The notes under the pieces: model-generated | The model's input: only the letters and a program-made list of their open reading frames with translations | Told to the model about the DNA's origin: nothing | Database searches by the model: none | In this document: positions 36,093 through 44,773 of the stretch, in pieces | Layout: every line of letters begins with the position of its first letter | Position numbering within the stretch: the stretch's first letter is position 1 | Origin: Nitrosomonas ureae | GTDB taxonomy: Bacteria; Pseudomonadota; Gammaproteobacteria; Burkholderiales; Nitrosomonadaceae | NCBI RefSeq assembly: GCF_001455205.1 | Contig: NZ_CP013341.1 | Coordinates: 1,674,001-1,738,000 of the forward strand | Direction: 5' to 3' | Length of the DNA: 64,000 bases | Position numbers and translations under genes: made by a program

Positions 36093-36376
36093 TTTTTTAT
36101 AAAATCACGCTCCATCTTCACTTCTGCTAATTCACGTTTAACTCTGGATAGCTCTAACTCAAGTTCAGTCAACGGCTTCTGATACTTGCCTACTGCAGCG
36201 AGTTCTCCTCGTTTGTCAGCATAAACCCAATTCTTTAGTGTCCCTTGGGGTAACGACAGCCGTTTTGCTGCTTCAACCAGAGTCAATCCGCTTTCTTTGA
36301 AAAACTTAACTGATTCCTTCCGAAATTCCTGACTATATTGTGTGCGGGGTAATTCCATTTTCATCCTCCATTTCAT
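36059..36376 (-). CDS. IS3-family transposase OrfA
   Basis: This 105-aa protein has an N-terminal helix-turn-helix (YSQEFRKESVKFFKESGLTL then VEAAKRLSLPQGTLKNWV) and a C-terminal leucine-zipper-like helix ending KCATYFAKESQ, the usual OrfA of IS3-group elements. It overlaps the start of orfB in another frame, as expected for a translational frameshift that makes the OrfAB transposase. Confidence 0.85.
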   Translation of the reverse strand: MKWRMKMELPRTQYSQEFRKESVKFFKESGLTLVEAAKRLSLPQGTLKNWVYADKRGELAAVGKYQKPLTELELELSRVKRELAEVKMERDFIKKCATYFAKESQ

Positions 36377-36523
36377 GTCTTCATTTTATGAAACTTCGGA
36401 CTTCTTGAAAATCAGCATACCTCAAATCTACTTGCTGCTTAATCAATGGATTCCATTTTTGACAACGTACATCAGTTAGCGCAATTGATCAAATTGACAT
36501 AGTTATTAATTCCACGTTGCAAG

Positions 36524-36539
36524 TGTGATTTTTATCACT
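36524..36539. promoter_or_regulatory. CRP-type palindrome upstream of TcB-TcC
   Basis: TGTGATTTTTATCACT matches TGTGA-N6-TCACA with one mismatch and sits 103 bases before the start codon. It is followed by AATAAAATC in the same relative place as in the protease upstream region. Confidence 0.55.
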
Positions 36540-36566
36540 TAACAATAAAATCTAATTCAGTATCAT

Positions 36567-36586
36567 GCTACTATCGAAATAGTAGC
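36567..36586. promoter_or_regulatory. Perfect inverted repeat before TcB-TcC
   Basis: Arms GCTACTAT and ATAGTAGC surround a CGAA tetraloop. It occupies the place of the protease-gene inverted repeat relative to the CRP-like site. It may be an operator or a hairpin in the leader. Confidence 0.45.
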
Positions 36587-36641
36587 AAAGTAGCAGAGAA
36601 ATTTTTGATAACTTAAATCTCTATTTCAACAGCTAATTTCT

Positions 36642-39600
36642 ATGAAAAGTGAACCGGAAAAGAAAAAATTATCTCCTGAAATCCTCAAAACGGATGGGGG
36701 TAAAACTAAATCCAATGCAATTGAGATTCCATCAATTGCATTGCCCAAAGGTGGGGGTGCTATCAAAGGCATTGATGAAAAGTTTTCTGTTAACGCTGTA
36801 AATGGCACAGCCTCTTTTTCTATTCCTTTACCTGTATCTCCAGCTCGAGGTGCTTCACCAACTCTCAATTTATCCTATAGTTCGGGAGGAGGTAATGGTG
36901 TTTTCGGGCTCGGGTGGGGACTTGGTTTATCTTCAATCAAGCGCAAGACCGATAAAAAACTTCCCCAGTATTACGATCATATAGATTCGGATATTTTTCT
37001 TTTCTCAGAAGCGGAAGACCTTGTCCCGGAATTCAAAAAAGAATCGGATGGCAGCTTTAGCAAGGATGCGCAGCAGAGCTATATCATCAAAGAAAATGAT
37101 TCAGCGGATGGTCAGTTTGTTATTCGATTCTATAGACCTCGCATTGAAGGATTATTTGCTCGGATTGAGAGATGGCAGAATAAAACAAGCGGCATCATCA
37201 AATGGCGAGTGATTACCAGAGAGAATATCACTACATTGTTTGGCTGGAGTGCTAATTCCGTCATTGTTGACCCAGCAGATAGCAGTAGAATTTATGAGTG
37301 GTTACCAGAATTTGTTTTTGATGATAAAGGCAACTGCACTCATTATCTCTATAAGAAAGAAGATGATAAGGGATTTAATGATAAGCGGCTACACCATAAA
37401 AATCGCATTAAGAACGGTAGTATTACCTATACCAACCTTTATTTGGAAAAGGTACTCTATGGTAATAAAACACCTTACAAGAAATTCAATGACCCCTATC
37501 CTGCTGAGACTGATTATATGTTTCAGACCCTATTCGATTATGGCGAATACGATACCAATGCACCCTATGCCAAGATAGCTGACTGGCAGTTTAGACCAGA
37601 TGCCTTCTCGGACTATAAATCCGGTTTTGAAATAAGAACCACTCGCCTTTGTAGTCGCGTATTGCTATTTCATTTTTTTAGTGAATTACCGGGTGGTTCG
37701 GCATTAGTAAAATCCCTGAATTTTGAATACGACACTTCTCAGCAACAAGATTTTACTTTCCTAAAATCCATGACTCCATTCGGGTATATCAAAAAACCAA
37801 ATGGCACTTATACCTCAAAGAATCTTCCAGCAAATGAATTTGAATATCAACATCACACTTGGAATAAAGAAGTTAAGACCATTTCGTCTGAGGATTTGGT
37901 GCATGATCCGATTGGGTTAGACGAAGCTGACTATCAATTTACGGATTTATTCAATGAGGGGCTCTCAGGCATCCTGACCGAACAAAGTGGTGGTTGGTAT
38001 TACAAATACAACTTAGGCAATGGTCAGTTTGAACGAGCTAAGTTAGTTTCTCCCAAACCTTCTTTTGTAGGACTCGGCTCGCATTTGCAGTTAATGGATT
38101 TGGATGCAGACGGTGGCAAACAACTGGTTAACCTAAATAGCCAACCAAAGGGTTATTTCGAATTAAATGATGACGAAGAGTGGCAAGTTTTTCGGTCATT
38201 TGAATGCTTGCCCAATATCAATATGGGTGATGCAAATACCCGCATGCTTGATCTTAATGGCGATGGTAAACCTGAAGTTTTAATTACTGAAGATCAAGTT
38301 TTTACTTGGTATGAATCTTTCGGAAGGAAAGGATTTAAAGCCGCTTTAAGAACAACAAAGTCAATTGATGAAGAAGCAGGTCCGCACATCGTTTTTGCGG
38401 ATAGTAAACAAACCATCTTTTTGGCTGATATGTCTGGTGATGGATTGACCGACATCGTCCGGATTCGGAATGGTGAAGTATGCTACTGGCCGAATCTGGG
38501 CTATGGAAGATTTGGGTCGAAGGTGGCAATGGATCATGCGCCGGTATTTGATGCGCCCGATGCTTTCAATCCTGCCTATTTACGCCTGGCGGATATCGAC
38601 GGCTCCGGCACGACCGATGTCATTTACTTAGGAAAAAATAAGTTCAGTTGCTGGATGAATTTGAGTGGTAACGCATTCAGTGACAAGCCGTTTGAAATAG
38701 ATAGTTTTCCGGAAATTCACAATCAAGCGAAAATTACCGTTACCGATCTGCTCGGTAATGGAGTTGCCTGTATTGTCTGGTCAAGCAGCTTGGCAAAAAA
38801 TGCTCAGTCGCCATTGAAATATATCGACCTGATGAACAGTAAAAAACCACACATCATGGTCTTTTACAAAAACAATTTGGGTAAAGAAGTCTCGCTGGAA
38901 TACACACCTTCAACCAAGTTTTATGTTGCCGACAAGCTTGCCGGTAAACCCTGGATTACCAAACTGCATTTTCCTGTGCATTGCATCTCCAAAACAGAAA
39001 CTCGGGATAAGATATCCGGCTATCGCTTTGTCAGTTCCTATAAATACCATCATGGCTATTACGACCATGCTGAACGGGAATTCAGAGGTTTCGGCATGGT
39101 GGAACAAACTGATAGTGAACATTTTGATCATTGGGTAAAAGGCGATGCAACGAATATTACTGATAAAACGTTGCATCAGGAACCTGTCGTAACCAGATCA
39201 TGGTTTCATACCGGTGCATTTTTGAGCCGGGAAAAAATACTCAATCAATTCGCCCATGAATACTGGTATGAGGAAATGAGCCGACAGGGTTTTACAGTAG
39301 TTAATCCTGAAACACCATTGCCCGATGCCCGATTGATTACAGCACCAGGAATAGATGCATCGTTAATTGATCATCTCAGTTTCGAGGAATGGCAACAAGC
39401 CTTGCGTGCTTGTAAGGGTATGGGGTTGCGTTCTGAAGTATTCGCCAAAGATGCGCCGCTTGTTGGTGCAACACCAGAACAACGCCAGAAGGAACTAACG
39501 CCCTATTCTGTTGCTACGCACAATTGCGTTATTGAAGTATTGCAACCCAAGGGCCAAAACAAATACGCCATTTTCGCGGTAAAAGAAAGTGAGGCCATCA

Positions 39601-42600
39601 CCTATAATTATGAGCGTAACACGGAAGACCCACGCATTGCTCATACGTTAAATATAAAGCTAGATGAATACGGCAATGTATTGGAATCTGCCTCGGTGGT
39701 ATATCCAAGACTAGCAGCGGATATTTCTTTACCATCAGAAACACAAGAAGCACAACACAAAATACATATTATTTATTCACAAAACCGCTTTACCAATGAC
39801 ATCAATGCAGCCGATTCATACCGCTTAAGGCTTCCATCAGAAGTAAAAACTTACGAATTGAAGGGCGTGAGTAAATCCAAGCCACTATATACATTAAGTA
39901 ATTTTGACAATATTCTTACGGCTGCTCGAGAAGTCAATTATCATCAAATTGATACTAATCCTGCGCCCGGAACTTCGCAAAAAAGATTAATCGAACACAT
40001 TCGTACCCTGTACCGCAGTAACAATCTAAAAGATCCTTTGCTGTTGCATCAATTGCAATCAATGGCAGTGTTTTTTGAAAGCTACCAACTAGCTTATACA
40101 CCAACTCTTATCACCGATATTTTTGGTACAAAGGTCAATGCCGCGCTGATGCTGGAAGGGAAATTCACCCATAGCGAGAGCGACGATAACTGGTGGATTC
40201 GTTCGGGGACCACTCAATTTATTGGAGGAATAGAAACCGTAGCTAATGCTCAAAACCGTTTCTATGTTCCCATTTCCTATACCAACCCTTACGGTGCTAA
40301 AACGAAAGTAAAGTACTACAGCAACTATTTCTTGTTCATTGAAGAAACGGAAGATGCTTTAGGCAATAAACAAAAGGTTGAAAGTTTCAATTTCCGTACC
40401 CTTGCACCGAAAAGAATGAAAGATGCTAATGGCAATTTTTCAGAAGTCATGGTGGATGAGCTGGGTTTGGTAAAAGCTTTGTCGTTATTTGGCAAAGGAA
40501 GTGAAGCCGATGATCTCATAGGTTTGAATGAATTTTCTTCTGTTACAGAAGATACATTGGTCAGTGACTTTTTTCATGCACCGGCTTCCGATGTATTGGT
40601 TACGCGTGGTAGAAATCTGCTACAGCACGCCACCGCCCGATTTGTCTATGATTTAGATGAATATAAAAATTCTGGTAAACCGGTAGTCGTCGCTTCCATT
40701 GTCAGGGAGGAGCATTTTCAGAAAAATAACAACTCACCCATACAGCTTGCCTTTGAATATTCCAATGGCCTTGGGCAAGTCGTGATGAAAAAGGCGCAGG
40801 CTGAACCGGGTCTCGCAAAGAAAGTCATCGTCAATCCAAATAATACGTACACCATTGCCGACATTAATACTGCCACACTCAATCCTAAACAACTGCGCTG
40901 GGTCGGCAATGGCAGAACCATACTCAATAACAAAGGCAATGCAGTTAAACAGTATGAGCCTTATTTTTCCGTAACTCATCAGTTTGAAGACCTGAAAGAA
41001 CTGGTTGAAACCGGTGTCACCCCCATCATGTATTACGATGCGATGGGGCGGCTCATCAAAACCAAAATGCCCGATGGCACGTTATCCCGCACTGAATTTG
41101 ACTCATGGAAACAAGTCATCTATGACCCCAATGATACTGTCTTAGAATCCGAATCCTCCTGGTATCACAATCGCACCAATCATCTCATTAATGCCGAACT
41201 CATTGCGGCAGGCAAAGACCCCAACAGAGAAAAAATGGCTGCTGATAAAGCTGCCAAACATGCCAGAACACCCTCTATCCAGTATTTCGACACGTTGGGA
41301 AGGCCGGTATTATTGGTTGACCATAATAAAAATTTGGTAACTGATGCCGATGAATTTTACCTTACCAAAGTTAATCTTGACATAGAAGGCAATCTACGTA
41401 GCGTAATCGACGATCGTGGCAATGTTGTGATGCAGTACAAATACGACATACTTGGCAACAAAATCTATCAGAACAGTATGGATGCTGGCCAGCGTTGGTT
41501 GTTAATAAATATCTTAGGTAACCCGTTACGCACCTGGGACGAACGCCATCATGAGTTTCAGTATTTTTATGACATCCTGCACCGGCCAACACAAAGCAAG
41601 GTATTAGGCGGCGATGGTGATACGTTGCTCAATCATATTTTTGACCGAATAATCTATGGCGAAACCGAACCGAATCCTGAGCTAAAAAATCTTAGAGGAC
41701 AGGTTGTTAAACATTACGACACAGGCGGTTTAATAGATACCCCTGCCTATGACTTTAAAGGACAGCTACTAACTACTACGCGACGGTTATTTAAAGATTA
41801 TAAAGGCGTAGCAAACTGGATTGATGCCAATTTGGCTAACGATTTGGAAGCTGAAGAATTCAGGTTTATCACTGAAACCGACGCGTTGGGCAGGGTCACG
41901 CAGCAAACCGCTCCTGATGGCAGCATCATTACGCCTTCTTACAATGAGGCCGGATTACTCAATGCAGAAACGGTGCTTCATCCGCATCTTGCCAGTCCTA
42001 CCATTTACATCAAAGACATTGATTACAACGAAAAAGGCCAACGCAATAAAATTGTTTATGGCAACAACGTTATCAGTCAATTTTTTTACGACAAAGAAAC
42101 CTTCCGGCTTAACCGTTTAGAAACCAAACGGCAAAATAACGACCCGTTACAGGATTGGCATTACACCTTTGACCCGGCGGGTAATATCACCCACATCGAA
42201 GACAAAAGTATCCCCGTGGTATTTTTTGATAACCAAAAAATTACCGGCGTTTCTACTTATACCTACGATGCCATTTATCGACTAGTGGAAGCTACTGGTC
42301 GGGAGAACAATACTTCCCTAGCATTTGACAGCAAAGATAACTGGAACGATGCGGCTTTCATGCGGCAGTTAAATCCAGGTGATCCGATGGCGATGCGAAA
42401 CTATACCCAGAATTACCACTATGATGTGGTCGGCAATATTCAGAAACTGCACCATCAAGCTGTAGGTAACACCTGGATACGAGATTATAATTATCAGGTG
42501 ACTAACAATCAGCTCATTAACACTCAAATAGGCACAAATACTTATAGCTATCCTCACCATCCCAGACACGGCTTTATGACTGCGATGCCGCATTTGGAAG

Positions 42601-44183
42601 GGATGGGCTGGAACTTCAAAGAAGAATTAATCAAAACCATCCGCCAACGCCGCACCGATGGAGGTACGCCGGAAACTACCTATTATCAATACGATGGTCA
42701 AGGGCAACGCCTCAGGAAGCTAACTGAAAATACCGCCAATCCTGGAGTTAAGCCAATCAGAAAAGAAGAACGGATTTACATCGCTGGCTATGAACTTTAC
42801 AAAAAGCACAGTGGTACGGACACAGGATTGGAGCGCACCAGCCTTAGCTTGATGGATAAACAGCATCGCTTCGTCATGATAGAAACGCGCAACGATGTGG
42901 ATGACGGCACCGAAAAACACTTGGTTCGCTACCAACTGCACAACCATATTGGCTCGGCCAGTTTAGAGTTGGACGGCTCCAATATTGCGAAAGTGATCAG
43001 TTATGAGGAATACCATCCCTATGGTACGACGGCATTTCAGGCGAAGAATGCGGGGATTAAGGCGGCGGCTAAGTGCTATCGGTATACGGGGATGGAGCGG
43101 GATGAGGAGAGTGGCTTGGAATACCATTCGTCCAGGTATTATTTGCCTTGGTTGGGGAGGTGGGGGAGTTGTGATCCGATTGGGATTGGGGATGGAATAA
43201 ATGTTTATGGGTATTGCGAGAATAATCCTCTCAAAAACAATGATACAACTGGAAAACAATCCGCTGATCAAATTCGATTTAGGCAAATTTTTGATGAAAG
43301 ACAAGCTTCTAATAGACCTACGGCTCATGTTTCAACATTAATTCAAGCCTTCAGGGATACAGGTATATCAGGTGGAGCAGTAAGAGATAGGCTAATGTCA
43401 ATATTGGCATTGACAGGAGGTAATCCTAACGCACCTTCGGCCAATTTCGATTCTTACACAATTCGCCAAATCGGCACAGATACAGGAGGAAGTGGAGACT
43501 CAGGATTTAGAAGAGAACTGAGGGATAGTATTCGTTATCGCCGTGATGCTAGTGGTACTGATATCCCCATGCATCGGTTGAGTAGTGATCAGATCGGGCA
43601 TTTTTTGAGCGCTGTAAGTTTTGGTTTTTCCCTTAGAGAGCGGGACAACTATATCCGTGAACAATATCGACAAGAAGCGGCGTATAGAAAAGAGCATCCT
43701 TACCAGTCAATTGTAAGAGACATGCTTAGTCCTACAACTGATATGGCTGTGCAATATGCTTTTGAACGTGAACAATATATGAGAGCTATGATTGGTCATG
43801 AATTAATTGCCGATCGAGCTTTCTCTGGCTGGGGTATCACTTCAACTTTAGCTTCACCGCTTATGGCTTCTAGTGATGATGTACAAAACTTTATTAGAGG
43901 ACGCCTTGATTTGATTTCTATAAATGATTCCCAAAGAGGAAATAGTTATCAGGATATCTTGCTTACTTGGGTCGGTTATAGATTTGGTGAAAAGGTAGCC
44001 AATAGCGAGTTTAGCTCAAGTGACCAAGCAGCTAGATGGTTGGAAATGATGTTGACAAATCAGGATTTATCCAGAGTGTCTACAACCGACCCTTTTTATG
44101 CTGATGCTCAACAAATGCAAACATTATTACAACAATTTCGGCAAACACAGCAACGAATACATCCTGAAGATATTGAGCCATGA
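36642..44183 (+). CDS. Tc (ABC) toxin TcB-TcC fusion protein with unknown effector domain
   Basis: The 2513-aa protein begins with an SpvB domain (FSVNAVNGTASFSIPLPVSP, about residues 45-65, extending to about 330), FG-GAP-like calcium loops (DLDADGG, DLNGDGK, DMSGDG), the TcdB mid-N and mid-C regions (about 600-850; ADIDGSGTTDVIYLG, REFRGFGMVEQTDSE), then RHS/YD repeats. The RHS core YHSSRYYLPWLGRWGSCDP (2161-2179) contains the Asp2178 expected for aspartyl self-cleavage. The last roughly 310 residues form a variable domain I do not recognise. In known Tc toxins this cocoon holds the cleaved effector, which TcA injects into target cells. TcB and TcC are one polypeptide here. The CRP-like upstream region suggests regulated expression. 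Confidence 0.9.
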   Translation: MKSEPEKKKLSPEILKTDGGKTKSNAIEIPSIALPKGGGAIKGIDEKFSVNAVNGTASFSIPLPVSPARGASPTLNLSYSSGGGNGVFGLGWGLGLSSIKRKTDKKLPQYYDHIDSDIFLFSEAEDLVPEFKKESDGSFSKDAQQSYIIKENDSADGQFVIRFYRPRIEGLFARIERWQNKTSGIIKWRVITRENITTLFGWSANSVIVDPADSSRIYEWLPEFVFDDKGNCTHYLYKKEDDKGFNDKRLHHKNRIKNGSITYTNLYLEKVLYGNKTPYKKFNDPYPAETDYMFQTLFDYGEYDTNAPYAKIADWQFRPDAFSDYKSGFEIRTTRLCSRVLLFHFFSELPGGSALVKSLNFEYDTSQQQDFTFLKSMTPFGYIKKPNGTYTSKNLPANEFEYQHHTWNKEVKTISSEDLVHDPIGLDEADYQFTDLFNEGLSGILTEQSGGWYYKYNLGNGQFERAKLVSPKPSFVGLGSHLQLMDLDADGGKQLVNLNSQPKGYFELNDDEEWQVFRSFECLPNINMGDANTRMLDLNGDGKPEVLITEDQVFTWYESFGRKGFKAALRTTKSIDEEAGPHIVFADSKQTIFLADMSGDGLTDIVRIRNGEVCYWPNLGYGRFGSKVAMDHAPVFDAPDAFNPAYLRLADIDGSGTTDVIYLGKNKFSCWMNLSGNAFSDKPFEIDSFPEIHNQAKITVTDLLGNGVACIVWSSSLAKNAQSPLKYIDLMNSKKPHIMVFYKNNLGKEVSLEYTPSTKFYVADKLAGKPWITKLHFPVHCISKTETRDKISGYRFVSSYKYHHGYYDHAEREFRGFGMVEQTDSEHFDHWVKGDATNITDKTLHQEPVVTRSWFHTGAFLSREKILNQFAHEYWYEEMSRQGFTVVNPETPLPDARLITAPGIDASLIDHLSFEEWQQALRACKGMGLRSEVFAKDAPLVGATPEQRQKELTPYSVATHNCVIEVLQPKGQNKYAIFAVKESEAITYNYERNTEDPRIAHTLNIKLDEYGNVLESASVVYPRLAADISLPSETQEAQHKIHIIYSQNRFTNDINAADSYRLRLPSEVKTYELKGVSKSKPLYTLSNFDNILTAAREVNYHQIDTNPAPGTSQKRLIEHIRTLYRSNNLKDPLLLHQLQSMAVFFESYQLAYTPTLITDIFGTKVNAALMLEGKFTHSESDDNWWIRSGTTQFIGGIETVANAQNRFYVPISYTNPYGAKTKVKYYSNYFLFIEETEDALGNKQKVESFNFRTLAPKRMKDANGNFSEVMVDELGLVKALSLFGKGSEADDLIGLNEFSSVTEDTLVSDFFHAPASDVLVTRGRNLLQHATARFVYDLDEYKNSGKPVVVASIVREEHFQKNNNSPIQLAFEYSNGLGQVVMKKAQAEPGLAKKVIVNPNNTYTIADINTATLNPKQLRWVGNGRTILNNKGNAVKQYEPYFSVTHQFEDLKELVETGVTPIMYYDAMGRLIKTKMPDGTLSRTEFDSWKQVIYDPNDTVLESESSWYHNRTNHLINAELIAAGKDPNREKMAADKAAKHARTPSIQYFDTLGRPVLLVDHNKNLVTDADEFYLTKVNLDIEGNLRSVIDDRGNVVMQYKYDILGNKIYQNSMDAGQRWLLINILGNPLRTWDERHHEFQYFYDILHRPTQSKVLGGDGDTLLNHIFDRIIYGETEPNPELKNLRGQVVKHYDTGGLIDTPAYDFKGQLLTTTRRLFKDYKGVANWIDANLANDLEAEEFRFITETDALGRVTQQTAPDGSIITPSYNEAGLLNAETVLHPHLASPTIYIKDIDYNEKGQRNKIVYGNNVISQFFYDKETFRLNRLETKRQNNDPLQDWHYTFDPAGNITHIEDKSIPVVFFDNQKITGVSTYTYDAIYRLVEATGRENNTSLAFDSKDNWNDAAFMRQLNPGDPMAMRNYTQNYHYDVVGNIQKLHHQAVGNTWIRDYNYQVTNNQLINTQIGTNTYSYPHHPRHGFMTAMPHLEGMGWNFKEELIKTIRQRRTDGGTPETTYYQYDGQGQRLRKLTENTANPGVKPIRKEERIYIAGYELYKKHSGTDTGLERTSLSLMDKQHRFVMIETRNDVDDGTEKHLVRYQLHNHIGSASLELDGSNIAKVISYEEYHPYGTTAFQAKNAGIKAAAKCYRYTGMERDEESGLEYHSSRYYLPWLGRWGSCDPIGIGDGINVYGYCENNPLKNNDTTGKQSADQIRFRQIFDERQASNRPTAHVSTLIQAFRDTGISGGAVRDRLMSILALTGGNPNAPSANFDSYTIRQIGTDTGGSGDSGFRRELRDSIRYRRDASGTDIPMHRLSSDQIGHFLSAVSFGFSLRERDNYIREQYRQEAAYRKEHPYQSIVRDMLSPTTDMAVQYAFEREQYMRAMIGHELIADRAFSGWGITSTLASPLMASSDDVQNFIRGRLDLISINDSQRGNSYQDILLTWVGYRFGEKVANSEFSSSDQAARWLEMMLTNQDLSRVSTTDPFYADAQQMQTLLQQFRQTQQRIHPEDIEP

Positions 44184-44547
44184 CCACCCCCTACCAAACG
44201 CGTACCTCGTACCGCAGAACCTTTTATGAGTTCCTCAGCATATCACGCACTATTGATGAGAGGTGTTTTGAAGTTGCTGGTTTGATTGAGTATGGTGGAT
44301 TGTCGCTTCGCTACGAATCATATTTATTGTTGAGAAGATTAAGATGCCGAGCTATCGGCGAAATTGTGCGGTGAGATATATTTTTCTATGGTGAAGCCCA
44401 TAGGCGGAAGCTGCGAGCTGTTCCGCCTCATGTGCCGCTCAATGGCTGATTGGATGTTTGAAGTTATTAGTTGGATTTGCGGATCTACCCGAAGCGCATA
44501 AAACTCTATTGGGATATCGCTCTATGCAAATCTTGAAATTGATTAGT
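44184..44547 (+). other. Spacer between TcB-TcC and RAYT remnant
   Basis: Short open stretches at 44180-44374 and 44458-44547 show no recognisable domain and are probably not genes. A stable hairpin at 44402-44428 is the only clear structure. No terminator with a U-tract is seen after the toxin gene. Confidence 0.35.
44402..44428. repeat. REP-like hairpin near the RAYT remnant
   Basis: AGGCGGAA and TTCCGCCT form a perfect 8-bp stem around 11 bases. Small GC-rich palindromes of this kind (REP sequences) are the substrates of RAYT transposases, and a RAYT fragment begins 120 bases downstream. Only one copy was noticed in the window. Confidence 0.4.
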
Positions 44548-44745
44548 ATGCAGAATTATCGACGTTATCGGGGGTTCCTGGCGGGACGTACTTTTTTTAC
44601 GGTGAACTTGCTGGATCAGAGACGGGGTTTGTTGGAGCGGCAAATTGTCGATTTGCGAGAGGTAGAACGGGCAACCAAACGGGAACGATCATTCCATAAT
44701 TGATGCTTGGGTGATATTGCCCTACTACATAAAAATTTTTGTATT
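44548..44745 (+). pseudogene. REP-associated tyrosine transposase (RAYT) N-terminal fragment
   Basis: MQNYRRYRGFLAGRTFFTVN and LLDQRRGLLERQIVDLREV match the N-terminus of TnpA_REP-type transposases. After FHN the frame shifts by one base, and the other frame continues IDAWVILP, the place where the family has its DAWVVLPDHLH motif. The His-hydrophobic-His catalytic pair itself is lost and the sequence then runs into the TcA gene. It is a clear remnant of an IS200/IS605-related domesticated transposase. Confidence 0.7.
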
Positions 44746-44773
44746 AAACCATTCCGAATTGAAGGAGGGAATC

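Larger units (their letters stand above)
35162..36466 (-). mobile_element. IS3-family insertion sequence with damaged orfB
   Basis: The ends carry 21-bp imperfect inverted repeats beginning GTTGTCAAAAATGGARTCCAT, with one mismatch. Inside, on the minus strand, are an intact orfA and a broken orfB in the overlapping arrangement used for programmed frameshifting in IS3 elements. The element sits immediately right of the first fitAB copy. No convincing target duplication is visible. The element is probably not autonomous because orfB is interrupted. Confidence 0.85.
36377..36641 (+). promoter_or_regulatory. Upstream region of the TcB-TcC gene
   Basis: The right end of the IS3-type element occupies the first 90 bases. 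The rest holds a CRP-like site at 36524-36539 (TGTGATTTTTATCACT), the AATAAAATC word also seen before the protease gene, and a perfect 8-bp inverted repeat (GCTACTAT, CGAA loop, ATAGTAGC) at 36567-36586. The region after it is AT-rich with no strong ribosome site before the ATG at 36642. Confidence 0.5.

Noticed and set aside
44180..44374. 64-aa frame overlapping the TcB-TcC stop
   Set aside because: The overlap with the toxin stop looked like coupling, but the product has no recognisable pattern and the region carries IS-related debris.
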